Shown here: positions 8,543 to 18,192 of the stretch, in pieces | Position numbering within the stretch: position 1 is the stretch's first letter | Layout of the letters: the number at the start of each line of letters is the position of its first letter | Assembly: GCF_028282165.1 (NCBI RefSeq) | Contig: NZ_JANQIM010000043.1 | Location: forward strand, 1-64,000 | Length of the DNA: 64,000 bases | Origin: Winogradskyella sp. | GTDB taxonomy: Bacteria > Bacteroidota > Bacteroidia > Flavobacteriales > Flavobacteriaceae | Direction: 5' to 3' | Made by a program: the position numbers and the translations under genes | Notes under the pieces: generated by a model | Database searches by the model: none | Told to the model about the DNA's origin: nothing | What the model saw: only the letters and a program-made list of their open reading frames with translations

Positions 8543-10852
8543 ATGAAAACAACTCTTTTAAAAATAAGTGGAGCTATATTACTGTTTTTAGGTTCCCTTA
8601 CACTATCCTATGCACAGGACATTACTGGCGCATGGGAAGGAAAACTAAATGTACAAGGTGCTGAAATCCCACTGTTGTTTAATATAACGATGGAAGATGG
8701 CGCCTACGCTTCTACTATGGACAGTCCTTCTCAAGGTGCCACAGATATTCCTATGGACGTGACTACTTTTGAAGACAATACACTAACTATCAAGTTTAAT
8801 CAAGCTGGTATCAAATATGTTGGCACATTTGCAGAAAACACGTTTACTGGTACATTTTATCAAAGCGGAAATGAGTTTCCACTAACCCTAAATAAAACGG
8901 TAAAAACCTTACCAGGTAATACAGCTTTACCCACTTCTGATGAAGAATTAGAAAAGTTAGCTAATTGGAAACCCATTAATAGTTACAAATATGACGTTGA
9001 AGACTATTTTGCTAGACCTAAGGCGAGATCTTTTAATTTTTCTCCCGACGGCAAATATTTGTCTTACAGAGAAAAAGACGACAATAAGAAAAACCACGTC
9101 TATGTAAAAAACTTAGAGACTGATGAAGTCACTAGAGTTATTGAAGAAAAAGAAGAGCTTATAAGAGGTTTTGGTTGGGCAAACGAAAATAGATTAATAT
9201 ACATTATGGATAAGGGTGGTAATGAGGATTATCACTTGTTTGCTGTTGATTTAGATGGAAAAAACCAAAAAGAATTGACTCCATTTGAAGGGGTAAAAGT
9301 GAATATCCTAAATATTATTAAAGAGGATAAAGACCATATGATCATCTCCATGAATCAAAACAATCCTCAAATATTTGAGCCTTACAAAATAAATATCGTA
9401 ACTGGTGAACTCGAGCAACTTTATAAAAATGATGATATCGCAAACCCTATTAACAATTATGATTTTGATAAGGATGGAAACCTACGCAGTTTTGGAAAAT
9501 TACGTGATGGTGTAAATTTTGATTTGTATTACACTATAGATGGCGAAAATTTTGAGATCATCAAACAATTAAACTGGAAGGATAGCTTTAGTATATCTTC
9601 ATTTAACTATGCCACTGATTACCCACATGATGCCTATGTAGTATCTAACTTAGACAGTGATAAGACGCAGATCTATTTATATGATCTAAAGGAAGATAAA
9701 GTAATCGAAAAATTATTTTCTAATGACAACTACGATGTATCTGGTCTTTCCTTATCAAGAAACAGAGGTTACGAATTAGACTATTTTTCTTATGAAGGTG
9801 AAAAAGATGTTATCGTACCTGTAAGCGACTACTATAAAAAATTGCACAGCAAAATCACAAGCAAATTCCCTAATTATAGCTATAGTATCGCTGATGTTAC
9901 CGACGATGAGAGTAAATACTTAATCTTTTTACAGAGTGATAAATTATACGGAACCTACTATTCCTATGATGCTAAAAAGGACGAGTTTAGATTACTTTAT
10001 AATTTAATGCCTAATCTACTTGAAGAAGATATGGCAGAGATGCGACCAATAACATTTAAAAGTAGAGACGGTAAAACTATCCATGGTTATATTACACTTC
10101 CAAAAGCAGCTTTAGAAGGTAAAAGAGTTCCTGTGATTGTTAATCCCCATGGTGGCCCACAAGGCATTAGAGATTCTTGGGGCTTTAATCCAGAAGCACA
10201 ACTATTTGCTAGTCGTGGTTATGCCACTTTACAAGTTAACTTTAGAATTTCTGGTGGATACGGCCGTGAGTTTTTAGAATCAGGATTTAAGCAAATCGGC
10301 AGAAAGGCTATGGACGATGTTGAGGATGGCTTACAATATGTGATAGACCAAGGTTGGGTAGATAAAGACAATGCCGCTATTTATGGCGGAAGCCATGGAG
10401 GTTATGCTGTATTAAGAGGCTTAACTAAAACACCAGATCTTTACGCCTGTGGTGTCGATTATGTTGGTGTGTCTAACATTTTTACATTTTACGATTCGTT
10501 CCCAGAATATTGGAAGCCTTACAAAGAGATCGTAGAGGAAATCTGGTACGATCCAGATGTACCCGAAGAAAAGGAAATTATGAAAGAAGTATCTCCTGCA
10601 TTTCATGTTGAAAAAATTAAAAAGCCACTCTTTGTAGTACAAGGTGCCAATGACCCAAGGGTAAACATCGATGAGTCTGACCAAATTGTTGAAGCCTTAA
10701 GGGCAAAAGGTGTTGACGTACCTTATATGGTAAGATACGATGAGGGCCATGGGTTTGGTAAAGAAGAAAATAGAATTGCGCTTTATAAAGCCATGATGGG
10801 CTTTTATGCAAAACACCTAAAACAAGATTTAGAGCAACCAATCAAAAACTAA
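8543..10852 (+). CDS. S9-family (prolyl oligopeptidase-like) serine peptidase, secreted
   Basis: A 769-residue exported peptidase. Residues 1-24 form a signal peptide ending LSYAQ. About 100 residues of beta-sandwich-like sequence follow (DITGAWEGKLNVQGAEIPLLF...). A beta-propeller spans roughly 140-500, and a C-terminal alpha/beta-hydrolase domain starts near NPHGGPQGIRDSWGF. The catalytic triad is complete: S617 in GGSHGGY, D704 in GANDPR and H736 in DEGHGFG. It probably trims oligopeptides in the periplasm. The N-terminal extra domain is seen in some Bacteroidetes members. Monocistronic, with a strong terminator after it. Confidence 0.88.
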   Translation: MKTTLLKISGAILLFLGSLTLSYAQDITGAWEGKLNVQGAEIPLLFNITMEDGAYASTMDSPSQGATDIPMDVTTFEDNTLTIKFNQAGIKYVGTFAENTFTGTFYQSGNEFPLTLNKTVKTLPGNTALPTSDEELEKLANWKPINSYKYDVEDYFARPKARSFNFSPDGKYLSYREKDDNKKNHVYVKNLETDEVTRVIEEKEELIRGFGWANENRLIYIMDKGGNEDYHLFAVDLDGKNQKELTPFEGVKVNILNIIKEDKDHMIISMNQNNPQIFEPYKINIVTGELEQLYKNDDIANPINNYDFDKDGNLRSFGKLRDGVNFDLYYTIDGENFEIIKQLNWKDSFSISSFNYATDYPHDAYVVSNLDSDKTQIYLYDLKEDKVIEKLFSNDNYDVSGLSLSRNRGYELDYFSYEGEKDVIVPVSDYYKKLHSKITSKFPNYSYSIADVTDDESKYLIFLQSDKLYGTYYSYDAKKDEFRLLYNLMPNLLEEDMAEMRPITFKSRDGKTIHGYITLPKAALEGKRVPVIVNPHGGPQGIRDSWGFNPEAQLFASRGYATLQVNFRISGGYGREFLESGFKQIGRKAMDDVEDGLQYVIDQGWVDKDNAAIYGGSHGGYAVLRGLTKTPDLYACGVDYVGVSNIFTFYDSFPEYWKPYKEIVEEIWYDPDVPEEKEIMKEVSPAFHVEKIKKPLFVVQGANDPRVNIDESDQIVEALRAKGVDVPYMVRYDEGHGFGKEENRIALYKAMMGFYAKHLKQDLEQPIKN

Positions 10853-10872
10853 TCAATTTAAAACTTAAAACT

Positions 10873-10905
10873 AAAAGACCTTTTGAGATTTTCAAAAGGT
10901 CTTTT
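10873..10905 (+). terminator. Intrinsic terminator after the S9 peptidase
   Basis: Perfect 14-bp arms AAAAGACCTTTTGA (10873-10886) and TCAAAAGGTCTTTT (10892-10905) with a 5-nt loop, followed by more T residues. It lies 20 bp after the stop codon. On the minus strand the stem also ends in a short T-run, so it may serve the convergent MoxR operon as well. Confidence 0.9.
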
Positions 10906-10925
10906 TTAATTTAAAAATTTTAAGT

Positions 10926-11879
10926 TTAGAATAGACTTTCAATGATTTTTTCGTCTGAAATACCTTCTGCCTCTGCTTTGTAATTTTTAATAATTCTATG
11001 TCTAAGAATCCCAGTGGCTATGGCTTGTACATCTTCTATATCCGGCGAAAACTTTCCTTTAGTAGCGGCATGTGTTTTTGCTGCGAGAATCAAGTTTTGG
11101 GAAGCTCTCGGTCCTGCTCCCCAATCCACAAATTCCTTTACAATTTCCGCAGCAGTTTCTGCCTTTGGTCGTGTCTTAGCTACTAATGACACCGCATATT
11201 CTACCACATTATCAGCTACTGGAATACGACGTATGACATTTTGAAAATCAATAATCTCTTCCGCAGTAAATAAAGCATTAACTGATAATTGAATATCTGT
11301 GGTGGTCGCCTTTACAACTTCAACCTCTTCCTTAAAAGAAGGATACTCCAACCTTATAGCAAACATAAATCTATCTAACTGTGCTTCTGGCAATGGATAG
11401 GTTCCTTCTTGCTCAATCGGGTTTTGAGTTGCCAAAACAAAGTACGGCAAACTTAATTTATATTGATGACCTGCTACGGTAACTGCACGCTCTTGCATAG
11501 CTTCTAGCAAAGCTGCCTGTGTCTTTGGCGGTGTTCTGTTGATCTCGTCTGCAAGAATGATATTAGCAAATATTGGACCTTTGATAAACTTAAAATGGCG
11601 GTTTTCATCTAAAATTTCACTTCCAAGGATATCACTTGGCATTAAATCTGGGGTAAACTGAATACGCTTAAAATCTAAGCCCAGAGCTTGGGCAATAGTA
11701 TTGACCATAAGGGTCTTTGCCAAACCTGGAACACCAATTAACAAAGAGTGCCCACCTGAAAAAATAGAGATTAAAATCTGATTGACAACGTCTTCCTGAC
11801 CAATGATAACTTTAGCTATTTCCTGCTTAAGAACTTTGTACTTTTTTACAAAGTTTTCAATTACGGTGACATCAGACAT
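10926..11879 (-). CDS. MoxR-family AAA+ ATPase
   Basis: A 317-residue AAA+ ATPase of the MoxR group. Walker A is GVPGLAKT (about residues 39-46), Walker B is ILADEINR followed by the TPPKTQAALLEAMQE sensor region, and the AAA lid lies at the C-terminus. MoxR proteins act as chaperones for maturation of protein complexes, usually beside von Willebrand factor-domain proteins. Here it instead ends a run of three SurA-like foldase genes, starting 3 bp after the stop of the preceding one. A role in envelope protein assembly is inferred from this linkage only. Confidence 0.88.
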   Translation of the reverse strand: MSDVTVIENFVKKYKVLKQEIAKVIIGQEDVVNQILISIFSGGHSLLIGVPGLAKTLMVNTIAQALGLDFKRIQFTPDLMPSDILGSEILDENRHFKFIKGPIFANIILADEINRTPPKTQAALLEAMQERAVTVAGHQYKLSLPYFVLATQNPIEQEGTYPLPEAQLDRFMFAIRLEYPSFKEEVEVVKATTTDIQLSVNALFTAEEIIDFQNVIRRIPVADNVVEYAVSLVAKTRPKAETAAEIVKEFVDWGAGPRASQNLILAAKTHAATKGKFSPDIEDVQAIATGILRHRIIKNYKAEAEGISDEKIIESLF

Positions 11880-11882
11880 ATG

Positions 11883-13295
11883 CTATTGTGTTTTTAACCA
11901 ATTACTTTGATAATCGCAGTCTCTATATACACCATTTATCTTAACATAAGTTTCTGCTATGACTTCTTTTTGCCATTTATCTATGGCCCTTACTTGCTTG
12001 TCTTGCAATGCTAGTTCTTTAATCTTTAGGTAATCCCTAGCAAAATCGGCCTCATGGTCATCAATTCTATCCGTAACTGTCATGATTTTGAATTTAATAG
12101 AATTAATTCGATCTTCATCTTGAATAACTTCACTAATTTTACCATCTTCTAAACCTTGAATTTGGGTGTACATCTCCGTATCCATTTTGGTCAGTTCAAA
12201 ATTAAAATCTTGGGTCGTTGGATTGGTAAGTTTTCCGCCTTCGTATTTCGTCTCTTCTTCATCACTAAATTCTCTTGCTGCATCAGCAAAGGACAGCTTT
12301 CCACTCACTACAAGTTCTCTAACCTTGTTAATTTTATCTTCTGCCTTTTTAATAGCATCGGGCGTAACCTCAGGGCGCAATAAAATATGTCGCACATCGT
12401 ATTCCTGTCCTCTAATCTTTTCTAAATAAATAATGTGAAAACCAAAGTCTGTTTCAAACGGATCTGAAATTTCCCCTTCTTGTAAGTTGAAGGCAACATC
12501 CCTAAATTCCTTAACCATTCTAGGGCGTTTTCTATTCATAGTAGGCAATAGTCCACCACTGTTTTTTGATCCTGAATCTTCAGAATAAAACAGTGCTTTT
12601 GTAGTAAAACTAGCGCCATTTTCTTCTACATCTTTTTTAAACCCCTTCAGTTTATCAATTACATCTTGTTTGGCTTCTTCCGTAATTTCTGGTATAACTA
12701 CAATCTGTGCTACTTTAAGCTCAGTACCAAAGGTTGGCCTTTCGTCCTTAGGAATATCATTAAAAAATGTTCTTACCTCCTCTGGGGTTACCTCAACGCC
12801 ATCAATGACCTTCTTCTGCATCTCCTGAGCTAGGTATCCATTTTTGTTTATTTCATACATCTCATCTCGTAAGGCTTGCTCTGATTCTTTCTTGTAAAAC
12901 TTCAACAACCCCTCCATATCACCTTGGGTTTGGGCTAAAATGCCTTCAATCTGCTGTTCTACTAAGGATTGAATATACAATTCATTTACTATAACACTAT
13001 CCTGTATAGCCTGGTGCGCATATAACTTTCTTTCTAAGAGGCTTCCAAAAAGCTCACAACGGGTGACTCCCGACAAGTCTGCGCCTTGTGCTTCAAGTTG
13101 TGCTATTTCTCGATCTAAATCGGATTCTAAAACAATAAAATCCCCAACGACAGCAGCTACCCCATCTGCTTTAATACGTGTTTTATTTACAACGCTATCT
13201 TTTACCTTTACCTTAGGTGTTTCGTCGGGTATAATTTCTTGGGCGCTTAATAAACCAAAACACAAGAGCATACAAATACTTAACGTTTTAGTCAT
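11883..13295 (-). CDS. SurA-like periplasmic peptidyl-prolyl isomerase
   Basis: About 470 residues: signal peptide (MTKTLSICMLLCFGLLSAQ), a SurA N-terminal-like helical domain (about 30-170) and two parvulin (PpiC) domains. The second begins at the YDVRHILLRPE strand. It should act as a chaperone/isomerase for outer-membrane proteins in the periplasm. The ATG at 13295 gives a clean signal peptide and an 8-bp overlap (ATGACTAA) with the upstream gene. In-frame ATGs at 13310 and 13325 are alternatives that would place extra charged residues before the signal. Second parvulin protein of the operon. Confidence 0.85.
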   Translation of the reverse strand: MTKTLSICMLLCFGLLSAQEIIPDETPKVKVKDSVVNKTRIKADGVAAVVGDFIVLESDLDREIAQLEAQGADLSGVTRCELFGSLLERKLYAHQAIQDSVIVNELYIQSLVEQQIEGILAQTQGDMEGLLKFYKKESEQALRDEMYEINKNGYLAQEMQKKVIDGVEVTPEEVRTFFNDIPKDERPTFGTELKVAQIVVIPEITEEAKQDVIDKLKGFKKDVEENGASFTTKALFYSEDSGSKNSGGLLPTMNRKRPRMVKEFRDVAFNLQEGEISDPFETDFGFHIIYLEKIRGQEYDVRHILLRPEVTPDAIKKAEDKINKVRELVVSGKLSFADAAREFSDEEETKYEGGKLTNPTTQDFNFELTKMDTEMYTQIQGLEDGKISEVIQDEDRINSIKFKIMTVTDRIDDHEADFARDYLKIKELALQDKQVRAIDKWQKEVIAETYVKINGVYRDCDYQSNWLKTQ

Positions 13296-14142
13296 AAATC
13301 TGGAACTCATTATTTTTAATCGCATCTTTTGAAATATCTTTTTCGAGTTGTTTGATAAGCTCTAATTTTCGCTTATTAATAACGATTTGTTTTATGGATC
13401 GGTATACGTACTCCAAAGGTGCATAATCATTTTGAAGGCGTATGTCATTAACATGAATCAAATATAGGTTTAATGAATCTTTGAGCTGTAAGAAATTAGA
13501 TTTTTTTAACAGTTGGTTTTTACTTTCTTGGATAACTACTGGAACTTTATCCACTACTTGACTAAATCTTACCCATAAGGAATCATTTAGGGAGTAGGAT
13601 TTAAACTGTAACGAAATTGAATCCAAATAGCGTTTATCCTTAACTTCAAAACGTTTAAATCTGTTTTCAATGGTATCTAAATCTATAGCGTTTAATGGTA
13701 AACTGATATACCGCAGTTGTAGCAAGTCGTCGTTAAGCTTAAATGTTTCCTTATTAGCTTCGTAAAAAACTTCCGCCTCATCTTTATTGACTACAGTATC
13801 TATATTTTTCTTTACAAGTGCATCAAGATATGCTTTAGTATACAAATCATTTTTATACTGTTCTATAAGCTTCGAGAATTCTTCTTGTTTATCTTCCGAA
13901 AGATTGAGCAACGCGCCATCCATTAGCAACAACTGTCTTGCCCAACGGTTTATGTAAGCATTAACTATAACCAAGCTATCTTCTTTACTAGCACCTTCTG
14001 GAACCAATCCTACCACATCTTCCTTATATAAGTAAGAATCGTTGACTCTTGCTATTGGCTGACGGTCATCTGTTTTTTTAAAAAAGTCGCAACTAACAAT
14101 AAACAAGCAAATTCCTAAAGTAAAGAACGCTTTTTTTAACAA
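13288..14142 (-). CDS. SurA-N-like periplasmic lipoprotein, no isomerase domain
   Basis: A 284-residue lipoprotein with a lipobox IVSC (Cys18) after a short hydrophobic signal. It is helical throughout, and its segments (IARVNDSYLYKEDVVGLVP..., INRWARQLLLMDGAL) resemble the SurA N-terminal chaperone domain. No parvulin domain with its conserved core is recognisable in the C-terminal part. It sits between two SurA-like genes, overlapping the downstream one by 8 bp and lying 3 bp from the upstream one. Probably a chaperone partner in the same system. The family is commonly annotated as hypothetical. Confidence 0.65.
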   Translation of the reverse strand: MLKKAFFTLGICLFIVSCDFFKKTDDRQPIARVNDSYLYKEDVVGLVPEGASKEDSLVIVNAYINRWARQLLLMDGALLNLSEDKQEEFSKLIEQYKNDLYTKAYLDALVKKNIDTVVNKDEAEVFYEANKETFKLNDDLLQLRYISLPLNAIDLDTIENRFKRFEVKDKRYLDSISLQFKSYSLNDSLWVRFSQVVDKVPVVIQESKNQLLKKSNFLQLKDSLNLYLIHVNDIRLQNDYAPLEYVYRSIKQIVINKRKLELIKQLEKDISKDAIKNNEFQIYD

Positions 14143-14145
14143 AAT

Positions 14146-16101
14146 CTATTGATTTTTAATTTTTGATTTTACAGCTTTTAGTGCTTTTTCATTTACAACA
14201 ACATCAAAACGAGCATAGAGTTCTTTAATCCAATCAGTCTCGATCTGTGTCTGGTAGTCATTAACAACATTACCTCTAGCTTCTTGGAGGGTTTTATCTC
14301 CAGCTGGTAATACGTTAATTACATCTATTACATGAAACGCGTCATTGTGCTGATATATTTTGCCTAAGCCTTTTTGAAAGCTCAAGTCAGAAGGTAGCTT
14401 GCCATCATCCACACTAAAGATTCCTTTTGTGAAAATGACATTATTCTCTGAGTCTGTATTTAAAGCAGCTTCTATTTCTTCTTTGGTTTTACCCTTTTTC
14501 ATCATTTTTAGAACCTTTTGGGCAATGGCCTTATCTGCCGAAGTCGCCATAATCATATCTACTCTATCACCCCATTGGTACTTTGACTTATTTTTAAGAT
14601 AATACGCTTCTAGACCTGTTGTGTCTTTAGAGGCTTTATTCCAGACTTCCTTTTCCATTAAGTCGAATAGTAGCAAACCCTCTCTATATTCTTTGAGAAT
14701 ATCGGCAAAATCTTTGTTTTCAAATTCAAGATTATTTTCTCTATACTGTAAAATAGATTTATCAAAGAATTTTTTGAATTCGTTATCTACTACATTTGAA
14801 AATGATGATGCCTTTCTGTCGGAATAGTTACGTTGGGCCGACATTAAGTGGTTTCCAAATTCATCATAAGTAAATGCTTTGTTATTAATGGTAAATATGG
14901 TTTTAGCCTTATCAAACTGCTCTGGCAATGTCCATGAGCGTTTAAAAAACCCTTCATTTAAGATGGATTCAAAATACGGTTTTGCTTCTTCAGCATACGA
15001 AATTTGATAACGTTTTTTTAATTCGTTTACCATTGCAGCATTGATAAGCTTGGATCTCGAGTCTCTTTTTACTCTTGCCTCTAGAGATAGTTTTTGCTCT
15101 TCAAATGTTTGAGTGGGCTTTAGGTCTATGCGCTTTACTATATGCCATCCGTATTCTGTTTTAAATGGTTTGGTCATATCACCATCTGCCTTTAATGCAA
15201 AAGCTTCGTCTTCAAACTCGGCCGAGCTTAATTGTCCACTCTTAAAAGGTGATAATTTCCCACCATTTCTTGCTGAACTCTTATCGTCCGAAAATTGTTT
15301 GGCTAGAGATTCAAAGCTTTCTCCTTGTTCTATCTTTTTGTAGATGTCATTAATGCGGTCTTCAGGATTGAGGAGTGAATCCCTTTGCTTTAAAGCTACC
15401 ATAATGTGCGCTGCTGTAATCGTACCACGAGATTGACGCCTGTCGTTGACTTTTACAACATGATATCCAAACTGTGTTCTAAACGGCATAGAGATATCTC
15501 CTTTTGGTGTATTGTATGCCGCTGTTTCAAAATCATAAACCATCTTAAATGCTGAGAAATAGCCTAGATCTTCCAAAAAGATAGTTTGCCCATTGTGCAT
15601 CTCTGCCTTTACGGTTTCAAAACCCTCATCCAAAGCTCGTTGTCTTAACCCTAAGACTTGATTATATGCACTAAGTGTATCTTGAGCGTTTTCGTCTAAC
15701 CTAACTAATATGTGAGATGCATTAATATCTATGGTGCTGCGTTTGTAAGCCTCTTTCACCAGAGCGTCTGTAACTTTATTCTCTGATAAATAATTCTTGG
15801 TTAACTGATTTTTATACCTCTTGAATTCGCGCTGATATTTGGTATCCTCATGTAACTTTAAACGCTTGGCCTCTTTTAATTTTAATTGATATTCTGTAAA
15901 AAGCTTTAAATAACCATCTACATCCTTTTGACTTTCGTCCTTAACTAAATCTAAATTTTTATTGTAAACCCTTAAAAATTCGGATATCATTACCGGGTCT
16001 CCATTTACTGTTAAGAGTACTTCTTTGTTGTCTTGAGAGAAAGAAAAATTAAGTGTAAAAAACACCAAAAAGAGCCATTTAAATTTAAGTTTCATTGTCA
16101 T
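14146..16101 (-). CDS. Two-domain parvulin peptidyl-prolyl isomerase
   Basis: A 651-residue exported foldase. It has a signal peptide ending NFSFSQ and a helical N-domain. Two parvulin domains start near INASHILVRLDE (about 127) and ITAAHIMVALKQ (about 232); each ends in the typical FGYHVVK or YGWHIVK strand. A long C-terminal region of about 300 residues has another PPIase-like helical part. First gene of the foldase operon (this gene, SurA-N lipoprotein, SurA-like, MoxR). A promoter-like element lies 60 bp upstream. The start may be the second Met of MTMKLKFKW. Confidence 0.85.
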   Translation of the reverse strand: MTMKLKFKWLFLVFFTLNFSFSQDNKEVLLTVNGDPVMISEFLRVYNKNLDLVKDESQKDVDGYLKLFTEYQLKLKEAKRLKLHEDTKYQREFKRYKNQLTKNYLSENKVTDALVKEAYKRSTIDINASHILVRLDENAQDTLSAYNQVLGLRQRALDEGFETVKAEMHNGQTIFLEDLGYFSAFKMVYDFETAAYNTPKGDISMPFRTQFGYHVVKVNDRRQSRGTITAAHIMVALKQRDSLLNPEDRINDIYKKIEQGESFESLAKQFSDDKSSARNGGKLSPFKSGQLSSAEFEDEAFALKADGDMTKPFKTEYGWHIVKRIDLKPTQTFEEQKLSLEARVKRDSRSKLINAAMVNELKKRYQISYAEEAKPYFESILNEGFFKRSWTLPEQFDKAKTIFTINNKAFTYDEFGNHLMSAQRNYSDRKASSFSNVVDNEFKKFFDKSILQYRENNLEFENKDFADILKEYREGLLLFDLMEKEVWNKASKDTTGLEAYYLKNKSKYQWGDRVDMIMATSADKAIAQKVLKMMKKGKTKEEIEAALNTDSENNVIFTKGIFSVDDGKLPSDLSFQKGLGKIYQHNDAFHVIDVINVLPAGDKTLQEARGNVVNDYQTQIETDWIKELYARFDVVVNEKALKAVKSKIKNQ

Positions 16102-16161
16102 AATATTTTCATTGTTAAATCATTGTAATCTTAACGCGATTACATTAATTTCCAGATTCTG

Positions 16162-16191
16162 CAAAAATAACACAAATCGCCTATTTTACAA
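16162..16191 (-). promoter_or_regulatory. Bacteroidetes-type promoter of the foldase operon
   Basis: Read on the minus strand: TTG (complement of 16189-16191), 19 bases, then TATTTTTG (complement of 16162-16169). This fits the TTG-N17-23-TAnnTTTG pattern described for Bacteroidetes housekeeping promoters. The start site would lie about 55 bp ahead of the ATG at 16101. Confidence 0.55.
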
Positions 16192-16329
16192 GTTGAACCG
16201 CAATCATAATTTAATTAACAGACTAAGACTACTATAATACGCTTACGGCTTCTAAAATGGTAGAAACGTCGATAAATTAGAGTTAGTATTTATGCTTTTG
16301 CTATATTTAATGCGAATTGTTATTATAGC

Positions 16330-16785
16330 ATGAAATATACCACCGAAATGATCATAAAGCGACCTTTGGTTGAGGTTGCAAAAAAGATGAATTCTCCAGA
16401 AAACATGAAGCATTGGCAAGAAGGTCTGGTCAGTACTGAACATATTTCGGGAACGCCCGGTGAGTTTGGTGCTAAGATGAAACTAAATTATGATTTTGGT
16501 AAACGTAAGATGGAATTGATTGAGACCATCACCAAACAGAACTTCCCAAAAGAATTTCATGCTACCTATAATACAAAAGGTGTTAGAAATATTCAACAGA
16601 ACTACTTTGAAGAAACAATGGAAGGCCATACAAAATGGATCTGCAAAAATGAATTTCAACCCACAAATTTTATGATGAACGCTATGCTGTTCTTAATGCC
16701 TCGTGCCTTTAAGAAACAGACAAAAAAGTATATGACCAATTTTAAGAATTTTGCCGAAAACGGTACTTCTATTGCCAATGCGTAA
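16330..16785 (+). CDS. SRPBCC-fold (START-like) protein
   Basis: A 151-residue cytoplasmic protein that looks like the SRPBCC/polyketide-cyclase-like lipid-binding fold. It begins with a beta strand (KYTTEMIIKRPLVEVAKKM), has a middle of alternating strands (EFGAKMKLNYDFGKRKMELIETIT) and a long C-terminal helix (RAFKKQTKKYMTNFKNFAEN). No catalytic residues can be assigned. It overlaps the next gene by 8 bp, so the two are coupled. It is convergent with the crtD-cruF-crtY operon, but a link to carotenoids is not supported beyond position. Confidence 0.65.
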   Translation: MKYTTEMIIKRPLVEVAKKMNSPENMKHWQEGLVSTEHISGTPGEFGAKMKLNYDFGKRKMELIETITKQNFPKEFHATYNTKGVRNIQQNYFEETMEGHTKWICKNEFQPTNFMMNAMLFLMPRAFKKQTKKYMTNFKNFAENGTSIANA

Positions 16786-17017
16786 ATTAAAACTAATATG
16801 GGATTTTAGAGGTCCCGTAAGCCAGAAAACAGCTGAGCATCATTTGATTCACTTACAAGAATACATTAGATCAAACGCTTTAGATATTACAAATACTGGA
16901 GTTGAGACATATAATGAGATGCACAGTATCGCATATTTAGTTATAGATGAGTCAAAAATGAAACCTATTAGAGACGCTCTTAAGCCTCACAGAGGACAAA
17001 TCTATTCTGAAAACTAA
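16778..17017 (+). CDS. Conserved hypothetical protein, 79 aa
   Basis: A small soluble protein without signal or membrane segment, beginning MRKLKLIWDFRGPVSQ and containing a likely helix EHHLIHLQEYI. The start used is the ATG at 16778, which gives an ATGCGTAA overlap with the SRPBCC gene; an upstream in-frame ATG (16751) would overlap by 35 bp. Its end overlaps the convergent crtY stop by 4 bp. I do not recognise a function. Coupling to the SRPBCC gene suggests a shared role. Confidence 0.6.
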   Translation: MRKLKLIWDFRGPVSQKTAEHHLIHLQEYIRSNALDITNTGVETYNEMHSIAYLVIDESKMKPIRDALKPHRGQIYSEN

Positions 17018-18192
17018 AACATACGTCTCAACAAGGATTGGGTAAAACGCTTTGGAGGCACAGACAATATAATTTTTAGATCTTCCAATAAGCTAGACTC
17101 CTCATCTAAAAACTTAAAAATTGTCTCTATGTTTCCTCTCCTAAACATAGAAGAAAACAGATCGGCGCCCTCGTCATTATGCTTAGCTAGAACATCTAAA
17201 AAAAGTAAGTCGTAGTACCAATGTTTAGATATTTTATTGAACTTGGATAGATCGGTCTCTTGTTTTAAAAATGAAACCAAGTTAAGTGTTTTTTTTGTCG
17301 TATTTCTAAACGTATAGCCTGTACTGGCTTTAGTCCAGCCACCAGCTGTGCCAATGTTTAAAATATGTTTGGAATCTAATTCAGAAAACTTAAATGATGT
17401 CATTGGTATTGATCCCATTTCTTTTTCAATGATTTCATAATCTTTTATTCCCTTTTTCGTTAAATAGTCCTTAATAGCATCTTCATAATCTGCACGTGGC
17501 AGTAAATCTTTAGAAAATAAGGTATATTCAAACAATGCTGTTCTTTTATCTATAGGCAACACGTACATAAACCGTGTATTTCCTTTTTGGGGAATGGTGA
17601 AGTCCATAAAGGTTGCTATGGAATCATCAAATACATCATCTTTAGTTTTTAAGAACCAACCTAAGAAATGTTGTTTAATAACTGGGTATTTTTTTTGAAA
17701 GTTATAGGCTTCATAATTACTGAGACTTGTAAAAACCTTATCGCCCTCATAAGCTGTCTTTTCAATAATAGGCCCAAACACATCTTTTCGCTCAGCAGCA
17801 ATAACCTCAGCGCCATTTTCAGTTTCTTTAAATGATAAGACACTTCGCAACTTAAAACTGATATTTGGTTTTTTTTCGATGGTATCCCACAGTGCTTTGT
17901 AGAAACTTTCACTTCTTATCATTTTATAACTATAAGGTGAAATATCTAGATGTTCAGAATAGGCTTGGCTACCAAAGAAAATTTTAGCCCAGGATTTGGC
18001 CAGCAACTGGTCCCACTCACCTTGTCCTTTTTCCCAAAAACACCAAGTTCTGTCGTTACCCTTTTCTTTTTGTTGGTCGAGTATTAAAATAGATTTATCA
18101 TTAAAAAATGCATCTTTTGCCATGCGATAAGCGAGCATTAAGCCCGATGCACCTGCACCTAAAATAATATAATCGTATCTGGATTTGGCCAT
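17014..18192 (-). CDS. crtY: Lycopene cyclase, CrtY family
   Basis: A 392-residue flavoprotein that closes the psi-ends of lycopene into beta-rings. The N-terminal FAD motif is IILGAGASGLMLA. The cyclase-typical NDRTWCFWEKG segment follows at about 46-56, then FMYVLPIDKRTALFEYTLFS, then GTAGGWTKASTGYTF near 285. Length fits bacterial CrtY (about 380-400). It is the last gene of crtD-cruF-crtY, with the cruF stop directly abutting its ATG. Whether it acts on one end (gamma-carotene, toward saproxanthin) or both (beta-carotene, toward zeaxanthin) cannot be read from the sequence. Confidence 0.88.
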   Translation of the reverse strand: MAKSRYDYIILGAGASGLMLAYRMAKDAFFNDKSILILDQQKEKGNDRTWCFWEKGQGEWDQLLAKSWAKIFFGSQAYSEHLDISPYSYKMIRSESFYKALWDTIEKKPNISFKLRSVLSFKETENGAEVIAAERKDVFGPIIEKTAYEGDKVFTSLSNYEAYNFQKKYPVIKQHFLGWFLKTKDDVFDDSIATFMDFTIPQKGNTRFMYVLPIDKRTALFEYTLFSKDLLPRADYEDAIKDYLTKKGIKDYEIIEKEMGSIPMTSFKFSELDSKHILNIGTAGGWTKASTGYTFRNTTKKTLNLVSFLKQETDLSKFNKISKHWYYDLLFLDVLAKHNDEGADLFSSMFRRGNIETIFKFLDEESSLLEDLKIILSVPPKRFTQSLLRRMF

